From NCBI RefSeq assembly GCF_038592985.1, contig NZ_CP151951.1, positions 3,153,001 to 3,217,000 on the forward strand: a stretch of DNA of 64,000 nt, written 5' to 3'. Below, in pieces: positions 17,895-27,194 of the stretch (the first letter of the stretch is position 1; every line of letters begins with the position of its first letter). This DNA comes from Paenibacillus sp. FSL R10-2782 (GTDB lineage: Bacteria > Bacillota > Bacilli > Paenibacillales > Paenibacillaceae). Below the pieces are notes generated by a model, which made no database searches, was not told the DNA's origin, and worked only from the letters and a program-made list of their open reading frames with translations. Both the position numbers and the translations under genes were made by a program.

Positions 17895-18269
17895 TTACTT
17901 CCCTTGGGATGCCAAATCCGGTCTCAGTGCCTGCGCTCCGTTCAAATATACATGTTTGATTTCTCGCTGTGTTTTAACCGTATTCACCTGTACCATCAAA
18001 CGGATGCATTTCGGCAAGCTGCCCTCTACGGGAATTTCTAACGAACACATAAGCGGAACCATATCCCAGCCGTCAAGCTGGCGGATCGCCTTTGCCGGGA
18101 AAGTAGCATTCAGATCATGGGTCACCGTAATCCATACGTTGCTAATATCCTCCGGCTGAATTCCATTGTAGGACACAATTTCCTCTAATAGCAGGCATGT
18201 GGCTTCCAAAATTTCGTTTTCTTCATTGTTCGCTACGGTTGTCGCCCCACGAATTCCACGATTGTACAT
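17895..18269 (-). CDS. aroH: Chorismate mutase, AroH type
   Basis: 124 residues, matching the small trimeric AroH fold rather than the helical AroQ. It rearranges chorismate to prephenate. The N-terminal YNRGIRGATTV (about 2-12, including active-site Arg) and WDMVPLMCSLEIPV (about 79-92) match the family, and LMVQVNT near 102-108 precedes the C-terminus. Starts 3 bases after aroB stop. Placed between aroB and the trp operon as in B. subtilis. Confidence 0.95.
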   Translation of the reverse strand: MYNRGIRGATTVANNEENEILEATCLLLEEIVSYNGIQPEDISNVWITVTHDLNATFPAKAIRQLDGWDMVPLMCSLEIPVEGSLPKCIRLMVQVNTVKTQREIKHVYLNGAQALRPDLASQGK

Positions 18270-18271
18270 CG

Positions 18272-19366
18272 TTACGCCTCCTCTTTTAGCTGTTCAATTA
18301 CTTGTCGGATGTAAGAGACGGAAATATCCTTCACTACCTCCACACGCCCGATGCTGCGTGGGACGACAAAAGTAATACTGCCTTCCTTAAACTTTTTGTC
18401 ATGCATCATCGCATCCAGCAGACGATCTGTTTCAAGATGAGCGGGAAGAGAAGTCGGTAAACGAAGCGAAGCCAGCATATCCCTCGTTTCTGTAACCAAA
18501 GAAGGATCTGCCCCCAGCTTCACACCCAGAAGTGCAGAGCCGACCATACCAATAGAAATCGCTTCCCCGTGTAAAAACTCGCCATACCCCGCAATCGCCT
18601 CTATCGCATGACCAATGGTGTGACCGAGGTTTAGAATAGCGCGTAAATCGTTTTCACGTTCATCGCGCGACACCACTTCGGCTTTCACAGAACAGCCCTT
18701 CTCCAGCCCATACTCCAGGGCTACCGCGTCCAAAGCCAGCAAATCAGCCGCATGATCGCGGCACCACTGGGCAAAATCAGCATCCCAGATCAAACCATGC
18801 TTGATCATTTCAGCCAGCCCGGCAGATACCTCACGCGGAGGCAATGTAGACAACGTATCCACGTCATACAATACCAATTCCGGCTGATGGAAGGCCCCAA
18901 TCATATTTTTTGCCAAAGGATGATTGATGCCGACCTTGCCTCCCACGCTACTGTCATGCGCAAGGATTGTAGTTGGAATCTGTACGAACTTGACACCTCT
19001 CATAAAAGAAGCTGCTACAAATCCTGCCAAATCGCCCACTACACCACCACCAAGTGCGATAACGGCTGAATTGCGGTCCAAACCGCCCTCGATAGCTGCT
19101 GTAATCACCTGCTCATACACAGCAAGCGATTTGGACTTTTCACCCGGCTTGACGACAAAGGATACCGTCTTGTAGCCCGATTCCTGAAGATTACTCTCCA
19201 GTGTCGCCAAGTAAAATGTCGCTGTATGTTCGTCAGAAACAATCAACAATGGACTTTTTTGCGCAATTTCTCGTTCCTTCAAAAGCTCTCCGGCCCGATG
19301 CAGCAGTCCACGCCCGATATGAATGGGATAGGAACGTTCTCCAAGTTGTACCGTCAGCGTACTCAT
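18272..19366 (-). CDS. aroB: 3-dehydroquinate synthase
   Basis: 364 residues from the ATG at 19366, one base after the aroC stop. It converts DAHP to 3-dehydroquinate using bound NAD+ and a divalent metal. The NAD-binding GGGVVGDLAGFVAASFMRGV lies near 106-125; metal-binding residues are in the Glu of AEMIKHG (about 188-194) and the His pairs of NLGHTIGHAIE and GEFLHGEA. Middle gene of aroC-aroB-aroH. Confidence 0.96.
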   Translation of the reverse strand: MSTLTVQLGERSYPIHIGRGLLHRAGELLKEREIAQKSPLLIVSDEHTATFYLATLESNLQESGYKTVSFVVKPGEKSKSLAVYEQVITAAIEGGLDRNSAVIALGGGVVGDLAGFVAASFMRGVKFVQIPTTILAHDSSVGGKVGINHPLAKNMIGAFHQPELVLYDVDTLSTLPPREVSAGLAEMIKHGLIWDADFAQWCRDHAADLLALDAVALEYGLEKGCSVKAEVVSRDERENDLRAILNLGHTIGHAIEAIAGYGEFLHGEAISIGMVGSALLGVKLGADPSLVTETRDMLASLRLPTSLPAHLETDRLLDAMMHDKKFKEGSITFVVPRSIGRVEVVKDISVSYIRQVIEQLKEEA

Positions 19367-19367
19367 C

Positions 19368-20537
19368 TTAGTACCGTTCCAGTTGCTCTTCGTAGGATTC
19401 AATGTTCGCACGGATCTCTTCAATCGAATCCCCGCCGAATTTTTCAAGCAAAGCCTTGGCAATCTCCCAAGCTACGACATGCTCCATAACTACGCTTGCC
19501 GCTGGTACCGCACACGCATCCGAACGCTCAACCTGAGCGGTGAACGCTTCCTTCGTATCAATATCCACGCTTTGCAGCGGCTTGTACAGTGTCGGGATCG
19601 GCTTCATCACGCCACGAACCACGACAGGCATTCCATTTGTCATACCACCCTCGAAACCGCCCAAACGATTGGTACGGCGGTGATATCCACGTTCGTCATC
19701 ATGCAGGATCTCATCATGCACCTGCGAACCGCGCAGCTCTCCAGCTTCAAAGCCGATACCGATTTCCACGCCTTTGAACGCATTAATGGACATGACTCCT
19801 TGGGCAATGCGTGCATCCAGCTTCCGATCATACTGAACATGACTGCCCAGACCGATTGGAACACCTTCCACGATACATTCCACTACGCCACCAACCGAAT
19901 CGCCTTCTTGCTTGATTTGATCAATGTAGGCTTCCATTTTCTTTTCGGTTTCCGAATCGGTTACTCTCACTGAAGAAGCTTCTGTCACGGCAATCAGCTC
20001 GTCAATCGGCAACTCACGGTAAGGTGCCTCGATTTCTCCAATGCGGATAACCTGCCCAGCCACCTTGATTCCGAACTCTGCCAGCAATTGACGGGCCAAA
20101 CCGCCGCATGCGACACGAATCGCCGTTTCACGGGCACTGGAACGTTCCAGCACATTGCGTAGATCCTTTAGATTGTATTTCAGTCCGCCGTTCAGATCTG
20201 CATGACCCGGACGCGGACGGTGAACCCGGCGCTTTTCCTCGTCACTGCCTTCGATGGGCTCAATATTCATAATGTTCTGCCAATGCTTCCAATCGTTGTT
20301 TTCCACAATCAGGGCAATCGGCGCACCTGTAGTATACCCGTGACGAACGCCTCCGGCAATGTTAGCCGTATCCTTTTCAATCTGCATACGCCGCCCCCGT
20401 CCATACCCTTTCTGACGACGGTGTAGCTGAAAATTCAATTCTTCAAAATCCAATTTTAAATTGCTCGGCATGCCCTCTACAATCGCAGTAAGCTGGGGAC
20501 CATGCGTTTCCCCCGCGGTTAAGTAACGTAAACTCAT
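19368..20537 (-). CDS. aroC: Chorismate synthase
   Basis: 389 residues. It removes phosphate from EPSP to give chorismate, needing reduced FMN. Family signatures: [17 protein letters not shown] (about 8-24), [12 protein letters not shown], and [13 protein letters not shown] (about 130-142). Named aroF in B. subtilis. First gene of the aro supraoperon; a consensus promoter lies 60 bases upstream. Confidence 0.96.
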   Translation of the reverse strand: MSLRYLTAGETHGPQLTAIVEGMPSNLKLDFEELNFQLHRRQKGYGRGRRMQIEKDTANIAGGVRHGYTTGAPIALIVENNDWKHWQNIMNIEPIEGSDEEKRRVHRPRPGHADLNGGLKYNLKDLRNVLERSSARETAIRVACGGLARQLLAEFGIKVAGQVIRIGEIEAPYRELPIDELIAVTEASSVRVTDSETEKKMEAYIDQIKQEGDSVGGVVECIVEGVPIGLGSHVQYDRKLDARIAQGVMSINAFKGVEIGIGFEAGELRGSQVHDEILHDDERGYHRRTNRLGGFEGGMTNGMPVVVRGVMKPIPTLYKPLQSVDIDTKEAFTAQVERSDACAVPAASVVMEHVVAWEIAKALLEKFGGDSIEEIRANIESYEEQLERY

Positions 20538-20596
20538 GACGCGTTCCCCCTTTAAACTGTTAAACTGTGCATCGCTAAAATCTCTAACTGTGCTTC

Positions 20597-20625
20597 ATTA
20601 TAGTATACGCACCTTTCTTTGACAA
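20597..20625 (-). promoter_or_regulatory. aroC operon promoter
   Basis: Minus-strand TTGTCA (20625-20620), 17-base spacer, TATAAT (20602-20597). Close to the sigma-A consensus and immediately downstream of the cheR terminator. Confidence 0.85.
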
Positions 20626-20651
20626 GAAAAGCCACGGTGTTCAGATAAAGA

Positions 20652-20692
20652 AAAAACACGTCCTTTGGTCAAAGCCAAGGGACGTGTTTTTC
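20652..20692 (-). terminator. Bidirectional-type terminator between cheR and aroC
   Basis: GTCCTTTGG (20661-20669) pairs with CCAAGGGAC (20676-20684), extended by ACAC/GTGT and flanked by A- and T-runs on both sides. It separates the ndk/cheR transcript from the aro operon. Confidence 0.85.
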
Positions 20693-20764
20693 TGATAAGC
20701 CAACAGCCAACGTACTCGTTGTTAGGCACAACTGGCTACAAAACAATGGACTATATGTCCAGGC

Positions 20765-21565
20765 TTATGCTTTTTTACGATAAAAAAAGGTTTCCGTTGA
20801 TTCCAGACCATATTGGTTTGGAGAAAAAATTTGCTCTGTACTGCCAACAAACAGCACACCGCCAGCACGAAGGCTGGCTGCAAACTTCTGGTACAGCTTA
20901 TGCTTGGCCTCTTCCGTAAAATAAATCATGACATTACGGCAAATAATGAGATCATAGCCGTCCTCAAACCGATCCAGAAGCAAATTTTGCTTTTGAAATT
21001 TCACAGCCTGCTTCAAACGGTCATCAATTCGATACATCGCACCATCCGGCTTGAAATACTTACTGGCTACCTGTTCAGGCACATCCTTGAGCGAGCGCTC
21101 CAAATATCTGCCTTCCTTGGCTTTAGCCAGTGCGCCGTCATCAATGTCAGAAGCTGTAATGGAGCAATTACCCAAAATCCCCTTGCCATCCAGCACCATA
21201 GCCAAGCTGTACGGCTCCTCGCCAGTCGAGCAAGCCGCACTCCACAGCTTGAGCTTCTGCTTACCTGCAAGTAGCTGTGGCAAAATCGTATCCCGCAACA
21301 CTTCCCACCGATTGGGATTACGCCAAAACTCTGAAACATTGATCGTCATCCGATCCAGAAATTCATAGAACAAAGGCTTTTCTTTCATCATGGCATCATA
21401 AAAAGAAACAAAACTGGGAAACCCGTTTTTGTTGCGAAGCGTTGTTAACCGCCTTTTCATCTGTGCTTCCTTGTATTGTGCAAGATCAATACCTGTGCTG
21501 TCCTTGATTTTGCGGATAAACGCTGTGTAATCGGGGTCCGTCTGACCCAGTTCCATATCCGTCAT
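20765..21565 (-). CDS. cheR: Chemotaxis protein methyltransferase CheR
   Basis: 266 residues from the ATG at 21565 (AAGGATGG upstream); an in-frame start 6 codons earlier is possible. It transfers methyl groups from S-adenosylmethionine to glutamates of chemoreceptors. The N-terminal helical domain (1-80) is followed by the SAM-binding SAACSTGEEPYSLAM (about 111-125), ASDIDDGALAKA and ICRNVMIYF (about 206-214). The ndk-cheR-aroF order is conserved with B. subtilis. Confidence 0.95.
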   Translation of the reverse strand: MTDMELGQTDPDYTAFIRKIKDSTGIDLAQYKEAQMKRRLTTLRNKNGFPSFVSFYDAMMKEKPLFYEFLDRMTINVSEFWRNPNRWEVLRDTILPQLLAGKQKLKLWSAACSTGEEPYSLAMVLDGKGILGNCSITASDIDDGALAKAKEGRYLERSLKDVPEQVASKYFKPDGAMYRIDDRLKQAVKFQKQNLLLDRFEDGYDLIICRNVMIYFTEEAKHKLYQKFAASLRAGGVLFVGSTEQIFSPNQYGLESTETFFYRKKA

Positions 21566-21595
21566 GCTACCATCCTTCTTCATTCGAAATTAAAC

Positions 21596-22039
21596 TTACA
21601 CCCAGGTCGCCACACTTTTTTCATACCGAACGCTTTCCTCCGGCGTGAAAAAATTCGCAATCTCGCGCTCCGCGCTCTCCGGTGAATCTGAACCGTGAAT
21701 GAGGTTAAACGGTGTATGTGCAGCAAAGTCCCCCCGAATCGTGCCAGGAAGAGCCTCTGTCACTTGTGTTTTACCAATTAGCAGGCGGGACAGGGTAACG
21801 ATGTTATCCCCTTCCCACACCATGGCGAATACAGGTCCAGAAGTGATAAAGCCTACAAGCTCTTCAAAAAAGGGCTTGCCCACATGCTCCGCATAATGCC
21901 GTTCCGCCTGTTCTCTAGATACCTGCACAAGCTTACCAGCCGTCATTTTGAAGCCCTTGTCTTCCAGACGACTAATAATACGTCCAATTAGTCCACGTTG
22001 TACTCCATCCGGTTTAACCATCAAAAACGTACGATCCAT
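21596..22039 (-). CDS. ndk: Nucleoside diphosphate kinase
   Basis: 147 residues. It balances NTP pools through a phosphohistidine intermediate; the active-site His is in [13 protein letters not shown] (about 115-127). The N-terminal [16 protein letters not shown] matches the family, and length is normal. It stands between hepT and cheR; a 7-bp inverted repeat lies in the upstream region. Confidence 0.97.
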   Translation of the reverse strand: MDRTFLMVKPDGVQRGLIGRIISRLEDKGFKMTAGKLVQVSREQAERHYAEHVGKPFFEELVGFITSGPVFAMVWEGDNIVTLSRLLIGKTQVTEALPGTIRGDFAAHTPFNLIHGSDSPESAEREIANFFTPEESVRYEKSVATWV

Positions 22040-22070
22040 CGGCTCACTCCCAATCCAATCTAATGTATTT

Positions 22071-22089
22071 ATACAGTACTAAACTGTAT
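22071..22089. promoter_or_regulatory. Inverted repeat upstream of ndk
   Basis: ATACAGT, 5-base spacer, ACTGTAT: a perfect 7-bp dyad 32 bases upstream of the ndk start, in the expected promoter area. Looks like an operator; no regulator can be named. Confidence 0.4.
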
Positions 22090-22149
22090 TGTAACAGAAA
22101 GCTTGGAAACGGTTAAAGTATTTTGTCACAACAAACCCAAAACACAACT

Positions 22150-23124
22150 TTAGTAGGAGCGACGGGTCACAAAATGAGCAATATCGAGCAGCGTCTTTTT
22201 CGTTTTGACATCTGGCAGTAAGTCCAGCGCGTGTAGCGCTTTTTTAATATATCGGTCGGCGAGAATTTCCGCTTTAGCGATTCCTTCACTTTTTTTAATC
22301 ATATCCACCGCTTTGCGAGCATCTCCCTGCCCGTCCCCAGCCTGAATACGACCGATTTCAGCCAATAGATCGTCACGCAGCTCAGGCTGTCCAAGCGCAT
22401 AAATAACCGGAAGCGTAATATTCCCCTGCCTCATATCACTGCCCGGCGGCTTGCCAATCTTTTTTTCCGTGCCACACAGATCTAGCAAATCATCCTGAAT
22501 TTGAAAAGCCATACCCACATTGTAGCCGTAGGAATACAAGAGAGAATTTACTCTTTCCCCCGCATCCGCAGCCATAGCTCCCAATTGGCAGCTGACCGCA
22601 ATCAACAATGCCGTTTTACGTCGTATGCGAAGCAAATAATTACGCACACTCTGATCCACATTAAAAAAGTCTCGGATTTGTTCCATTTCACCGATGGACA
22701 TTTGCACCAGCGCCTTGGACAGCACCCGATGAATGTCCGGATTCGGCAGTCCTGCGACTATCGAAAGTGCACGCGCATATATGTAATCTCCGGTGTACAT
22801 GGCCACCCGATTGTCCCATTTGGACTTCACGGTTGGCTGACCGCGCCTCATCTCCGCATCGTCAATCACATCATCATGAACGAGGGAAGCAGAATGAATC
22901 AGTTCCAGCGGTACCGCTATGCGTTTGAGCTTGTCCAGATCGTATTCCCCAAATTTGCCTCCCAGCAGTACAAATACCGGCCGCAAACGCTTGCCTCCCG
23001 CTTTGAGCAGATGAAGCGACGTATCATTAATCAACGGCTCCGTGCTGTCTATGCTTCGGTACAGCTCTTCTTCTATAAAGTTCATATCCTTTTTCAACAA
23101 ACCGAACAAATCCAATCGTTTCAT
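22150..23124 (-). CDS. hepT: Heptaprenyl diphosphate synthase component II (trans-polyprenyl synthase)
   Basis: 324 residues, all-helical isoprenyl synthase. Both aspartate-rich motifs are present: LVHDDVIDDAEMRRG (about 82-96) and FQIQDDLLDLCG (about 212-223), as is GGKRLRPVF. With HepS it makes the C35 side chain of menaquinone-7. The ATG overlaps the mqnA stop (ATGA), tying side-chain and head-group synthesis into one transcript. Confidence 0.93.
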   Translation of the reverse strand: MKRLDLFGLLKKDMNFIEEELYRSIDSTEPLINDTSLHLLKAGGKRLRPVFVLLGGKFGEYDLDKLKRIAVPLELIHSASLVHDDVIDDAEMRRGQPTVKSKWDNRVAMYTGDYIYARALSIVAGLPNPDIHRVLSKALVQMSIGEMEQIRDFFNVDQSVRNYLLRIRRKTALLIAVSCQLGAMAADAGERVNSLLYSYGYNVGMAFQIQDDLLDLCGTEKKIGKPPGSDMRQGNITLPVIYALGQPELRDDLLAEIGRIQAGDGQGDARKAVDMIKKSEGIAKAEILADRYIKKALHALDLLPDVKTKKTLLDIAHFVTRRSY

Positions 23125-23987
23125 TCTTTCACCCGTGTCAGCGTATTGTCACTCCAGAGAAGCGGCTTCACTCGTCGGTCAAGCAGCCCCAGTTCATGCG
23201 CATACTGAAAATATAGCTCTAAACCCTTTTGTTCCTTCTCTCCAAAATCATAACACAGATTAGTAAAGTAGCGCTCCCAATAATCCCGCAGGCCTCCAAT
23301 TTCCTTGCAGGCTTCAGAAATAACAGACGTCAGATCAGACAGGCTGCACTGCTTGCTTGCACGAAATGCATTCGCTACTTCAGTTACCGCATCAGGATTC
23401 TGTGCAGCAAAAGCACGGCGTACTGCCCATACGGCAAAAGTCATACTGTAACCCGTCCAACATTTCCACTCTTCTCCGAGGTCCGTAACGTACAGACCAT
23501 CACGCCGCCAGGATGCCTTGATCGCATGATCTCCAATCAACAGCCCCGCATCCGCCTGCTCTAGCATCAGGTCCAAATCCGGCTCGCAGTCGAAATAGGA
23601 AGGTTGTCCTTCCCACGCCTTCTGCATCAAAATTTTCAACAAATTCACGGATGTTGCAGACGTATTCGTCAACGCAATCGTTCCGTTTTTAATTTCATCC
23701 AACGGCTTGCGTGAGAACAGCAAAATGGATTGCACTGGACCGTCTGCGCTGACAGACAGATCCGGCAACAGCAGCATATCCTCGGCACCGGATGCATAAG
23801 CAAAGGAGGACATCGCGCTGATGTCCAAATCTCCTTTCAGCATGCTTCGGTTCAATTCAGCCGGGACTCTAGAAACCAGCTCCGCCGGATGGAGAAGCTG
23901 TGAAGGATTAAAATAATGAAAAATGGGCCAAGCATTTGTATATTTAATTTTTCCGATTGTGATTGTCTTGGTGTCCGGTGTCGGCAT
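23121..23987 (-). CDS. mqnA: Chorismate dehydratase of the futalosine menaquinone pathway
   Basis: 288 residues from the ATG at 23987, inside the ubiX 3' end; an upstream in-frame start at 24023 is possible. The N-terminal IGKIKYTNAWPIFHYF (about 10-25) and VSRVPAELNRSMLKGDLDIS (about 37-56) are typical of MqnA/MqnD periplasmic-binding-like folds, and LLIGDHAIKA lies near 157-166. MqnA converts chorismate to 3-enolpyruvylbenzoate. B. subtilis lacks this gene. MqnB, MqnC and MqnD are not in the window. Confidence 0.88.
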   Translation of the reverse strand: MPTPDTKTITIGKIKYTNAWPIFHYFNPSQLLHPAELVSRVPAELNRSMLKGDLDISAMSSFAYASGAEDMLLLPDLSVSADGPVQSILLFSRKPLDEIKNGTIALTNTSATSVNLLKILMQKAWEGQPSYFDCEPDLDLMLEQADAGLLIGDHAIKASWRRDGLYVTDLGEEWKCWTGYSMTFAVWAVRRAFAAQNPDAVTEVANAFRASKQCSLSDLTSVISEACKEIGGLRDYWERYFTNLCYDFGEKEQKGLELYFQYAHELGLLDRRVKPLLWSDNTLTRVKE

Positions 23988-24606
23988 CGGAGTCCCCCCA
24001 TCTCGTAAACAGTTGATGTTCAATACGCAAGCTGTCCAATACTTTGCCTACGAGGAACAACACCATATCATCCAGCGTCTTCGGATGAAAGTAAAAAGCC
24101 GGCATAGCAGGAATCATTTTGACCCCAAGCCTTGCAAGCTTAAGCATATTTTCCAAATGAATGGCATGCAGCGGCGTCTCACGAGGCACCAGAATGAGCG
24201 GTCGGCCTTCCTTCATCATCACGTCTGCTGCACGCGCCATGAGATTATCGGACGAGCCGTGCGCCACTGCGGACAACGTACCCATTGAGCAAGGCATGAT
24301 AACCATCGCATCCACCAGATAGGAGCCGCTCGCAATTGAGGCGCCAATATCCGTGAATGGATGGTATACAAGAGAACCGGGACGGCTTCCGAATTTGTCA
24401 TTCAGCGCCCTCTCCCGGTCAGTCACGTTCCAGCCTAATTCCTCTTTCAGTACCCGCCAGCCGGCGTTGGAAACAATCAGGTGAACTGTATATTGCAAAT
24501 CAAGTAGTGTCTCTACCAGTCGTACCCCATAAATGCTTCCGCTCGCGCCTGTAATGCCAATAACGATTCGTTTGCCTTGATGGTTGCTCACCTGATTATG
24601 ATTCAT
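23944..24606 (-). CDS. ubiX: UbiX-family flavin prenyltransferase
   Basis: 220 residues. The FMN-binding VIGITGASGSIYGVRL (about 15-30) opens the protein and IMPCSMGTLSAVAHG (about 100-114) is the family's core signature. UbiX makes prenylated FMN, the cofactor of UbiD-type decarboxylases. In futalosine operons a UbiX/UbiD pair decarboxylates the naphthoate intermediate; no ubiD is seen here. Overlaps the prenyltransferase by ATGA and mqnA by 44 bases. Confidence 0.92.
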   Translation of the reverse strand: MNHNQVSNHQGKRIVIGITGASGSIYGVRLVETLLDLQYTVHLIVSNAGWRVLKEELGWNVTDRERALNDKFGSRPGSLVYHPFTDIGASIASGSYLVDAMVIMPCSMGTLSAVAHGSSDNLMARAADVMMKEGRPLILVPRETPLHAIHLENMLKLARLGVKMIPAMPAFYFHPKTLDDMVLFLVGKVLDSLRIEHQLFTRWGDSDADTGHQDNHNRKN

Positions 24607-25478
24607 AAGTATTGACGCACCACCAAATCAACCAGTGTAAAAGCAAATACGACCATGCTTAGTACACCGTTCATCGTAAAGAACGCCGTCTGCACACGAC
24701 TCAGGTCCTTCGGAGATACGATATAGTGCTCATAGAATAAGATAATGTACGAAATAATCATGCCCGCCAGATACCACCAGCTTAAATCTGTAATAAAGAA
24801 TAGAACAATAAATCCAATCGCCGTAATGACATGGAATGCTCGGGCGATGTTGAGCGCACCTGCTACACCAAAACGGGCAGGAATGGAATAAACGCCCTCA
24901 TTCTGGTCAAAATCAATATCCTGACAAGCATAAATAATATCAAATCCAGCCGTCCAAAATGCAATCGTGAGATATAACACGATTGCAGTTAAATCTATTT
25001 GCCCCGTCACTGCAACCCACGCGCCCAGCGGCGCCAATCCAATGGTCAGACCCAGTACGAAGTGGCAAAGCCAGGTAAAACGCTTGGTGTAAGAGTAAAA
25101 AACGAGCATAAAAAAGGCCAGCGGGAACAGCTTGAACGCCAGCGGACTTAGCTTGAATGATGCCCAGAACAACAGCACCAGACTGACGATGATGAAAATG
25201 ACCACTTCGCTCGACTTGAGCAGCCCCGCCGGGATGGCACGTCCTGCCGTACGTGGATTTTTCGCATCTATAACACGGTCGATCATGCGATTGAAGCCGA
25301 AAGCCGCGCTACGTGCGCCAACCATAGCCAGCAAGATCCATCCGATCTGCGACCACGAAGGAAGCGTGTCCATCACAACAACTGACCCCAATACAGCCCC
25401 CATAAATGCAAATGGGAGCGCAAATAACGTATGTTCAATTTTAATCATTTCCAAAAAAATAGCAATTTTCTTAAACAT
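24603..25478 (-). CDS. mqnP: UbiA-family prenyltransferase (menaquinone, MqnP-like)
   Basis: 291 residues, about eight membrane helices. The first Asp-rich motif is NRMIDRVIDAKNPRT (about 67-81), the second is ACQDIDFDQNEG (about 188-199), both needed for Mg-polyprenyl-diphosphate binding. Start at 25478 has AAGGAGAG upstream and overlaps menG by 8 bases. Context (menG, ubiX, mqnA, hepS, hepT) indicates that it attaches the heptaprenyl chain to the naphthoate head group rather than to 4-hydroxybenzoate. Confidence 0.88.
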   Translation of the reverse strand: MFKKIAIFLEMIKIEHTLFALPFAFMGAVLGSVVVMDTLPSWSQIGWILLAMVGARSAAFGFNRMIDRVIDAKNPRTAGRAIPAGLLKSSEVVIFIIVSLVLLFWASFKLSPLAFKLFPLAFFMLVFYSYTKRFTWLCHFVLGLTIGLAPLGAWVAVTGQIDLTAIVLYLTIAFWTAGFDIIYACQDIDFDQNEGVYSIPARFGVAGALNIARAFHVITAIGFIVLFFITDLSWWYLAGMIISYIILFYEHYIVSPKDLSRVQTAFFTMNGVLSMVVFAFTLVDLVVRQYL

Positions 25479-26199
25479 GCTGACTCTCCTTGATTCCAAT
25501 ATGCAATGCCGCAATGCCTCCAGTAAGTGAATGAGCCTGTACATCCTTTAATCCGACTTCGCGGAAGATGCCTGACAGCTCATCCCTTCCCGGAAAAAGC
25601 GCCAACGAATCAGGGAGCCATTTGTATTGCTCATAACGTTTGGCGAACAATTTGCCGAGCATGGGCAAGATGTGTTGAAAATATGCGTAGTAAATTCCCT
25701 TGAACGGCTGCCATGTAGGCTTGGACAGCTCCAGACATACAACCTGCCCGCCCGGTTTGACGACCCGCTGCATTTCCTGCAACACGCGGCGCAGATCAGG
25801 CACATTGCGCAGACCAAAGCCAATTGTTGCGTAGTCAAAAGAATTGGCTTCAAAAGGCAGCTCCATCGCGTTGCCCCGAACAAGCTTGATCTGGTTTTCA
25901 CGAGCTTCCGACGCAATCTTGCGCTCGCCTACATTTAGCATGTTCTGGCTAAAATCCAGCCCTACGATGTGACCACTTTCACTTGCACGCGCCATCGCGA
26001 GCGTCCAGTCACACGTACCACAGCAAAGGTCGATTGCCGTATCCCCGTGGTCCATGTTCATTTTTTTCATCGTAAATTTACGCCAAGCCTTATGTCTGCG
26101 AAAGCTCAGTATATCGTTCATCAAGTCGTATTTACCTGCAATGCTTTCAAACACGCCATGAACGAATTGCTCTTTCGGCTTGGTGTCACTTGATCCCAT
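25471..26199 (-). CDS. menG: Demethylmenaquinone methyltransferase (UbiE/MenG)
   Basis: 242 residues from the ATG at 26199; a GTG at 26208 is an alternative start with a comparable ribosome site. SAM-dependent C-methylation of demethylmenaquinone, the last step of menaquinone synthesis. VHGVFESIAGKYDLMND (about 13-29) is the UbiE signature 1, AIDLCCGTCDWTLAMA (about 51-66) the SAM site and NSFDYATIGFGLRNV (about 114-128) signature 2. Called menH/gerCB in older B. subtilis nomenclature. Follows hepS directly. Confidence 0.94.
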   Translation of the reverse strand: MGSSDTKPKEQFVHGVFESIAGKYDLMNDILSFRRHKAWRKFTMKKMNMDHGDTAIDLCCGTCDWTLAMARASESGHIVGLDFSQNMLNVGERKIASEARENQIKLVRGNAMELPFEANSFDYATIGFGLRNVPDLRRVLQEMQRVVKPGGQVVCLELSKPTWQPFKGIYYAYFQHILPMLGKLFAKRYEQYKWLPDSLALFPGRDELSGIFREVGLKDVQAHSLTGGIAALHIGIKESQHV

Positions 26200-26208
26200 G
26201 ACGTTCAC

Positions 26209-27078
26209 CTAACCTTCCCTCACAACCGGGTGTGGACTATTCAGCAGCTTCAGGAAAGGCTCCAGCATGCGTTCGAATCCCTCAATCCCCGTATTTCGAT
26301 CATCTGACAGGATCTGCCGGATGTGTGTAACAGCTATGCGGAGCTTGTCCAGTATTGTGGCCTCGGCTTTGTACTTCAGAATAAGCTCTCGCCATGCATC
26401 AGCGTCTGGACTGTTCTCTGACAATAGTTCCCGTTCATTTGGGTCACCATTACCATAAACATGCCAGAACATATATCCGAATCGGGACTTATCCGGTACT
26501 GCACGCTTGTCCCATTCCTCTGCCAGTGTATCACAGAGCGCAAATTCGTTGAGAAGCTGTTCCCAAACTTCCCGATCCTGTTCTGCCACAAGTGAAGTAA
26601 AGGATAAAAAAAGCTCCTTTTTAAAACGAACCATCTGAGTTAAATACTGTGCCGCGTTCAGACGAAAATGCTTCATTTCCCAGTACAGACTCATTTTCCC
26701 CGCATTTACTTCACATACAGCATCACTCAGCTTCGAAATGGCCGTAATGCTGCCTGCCAATGCAAGCAACTGATAAAAGCGGCTGCTAAAATAGTCCCCG
26801 GCTAACACTTTCAGCTGTCTGGAACGCATTTCCTCCGAGCTCCGTGTTCCCGACAGAGTATCAATCATATCATGCGTATCCAGCCCCATCTGCACGAGTG
26901 AGGTAACCAGTGCGTACAGTTCATCCTCGCTTGCATGCAGCTCCTGCGCATTCCGGTTCAAAAACATAAACAACAGACGGGTACGGCTGTCAGGAAAAGC
27001 TGGCATTTCCGTATGTTGTTGAATCATGTCATATTCCACATATTTCCTTGCTAATTGGGGTACGCGATACAGTTTCAT
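26209..27078 (-). CDS. hepS: Heptaprenyl diphosphate synthase component I
   Basis: 289 residues from the ATG at 27078, which has GGAGG 6 bases upstream. Helical, no aspartate-rich motif, consistent with the non-catalytic subunit that sets product length with HepT. The position hepS-menG-...-hepT is as in B. subtilis except for the three futalosine-pathway genes inserted after menG. Sequence conservation of this family is low; the call rests on context and general composition. Confidence 0.82.
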   Translation of the reverse strand: MKLYRVPQLARKYVEYDMIQQHTEMPAFPDSRTRLLFMFLNRNAQELHASEDELYALVTSLVQMGLDTHDMIDTLSGTRSSEEMRSRQLKVLAGDYFSSRFYQLLALAGSITAISKLSDAVCEVNAGKMSLYWEMKHFRLNAAQYLTQMVRFKKELFLSFTSLVAEQDREVWEQLLNEFALCDTLAEEWDKRAVPDKSRFGYMFWHVYGNGDPNERELLSENSPDADAWRELILKYKAEATILDKLRIAVTHIRQILSDDRNTGIEGFERMLEPFLKLLNSPHPVVREG

Positions 27079-27194
27079 CCTAAGCCTCCGAGCCATGACT
27101 TTCTGGTGTACTCAAATAATTGCAATGCCTTATATTATATCACAATTTAAAATGATTAGCGACTAAAGTACTGTAGGTCCAACAACAGAAATAC

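Noticed and set aside
20665..20919. 84-codon plus-strand frame at the cheR 3' end
   Set aside because: Begins within the cheR/aroC terminator and runs antisense to cheR.
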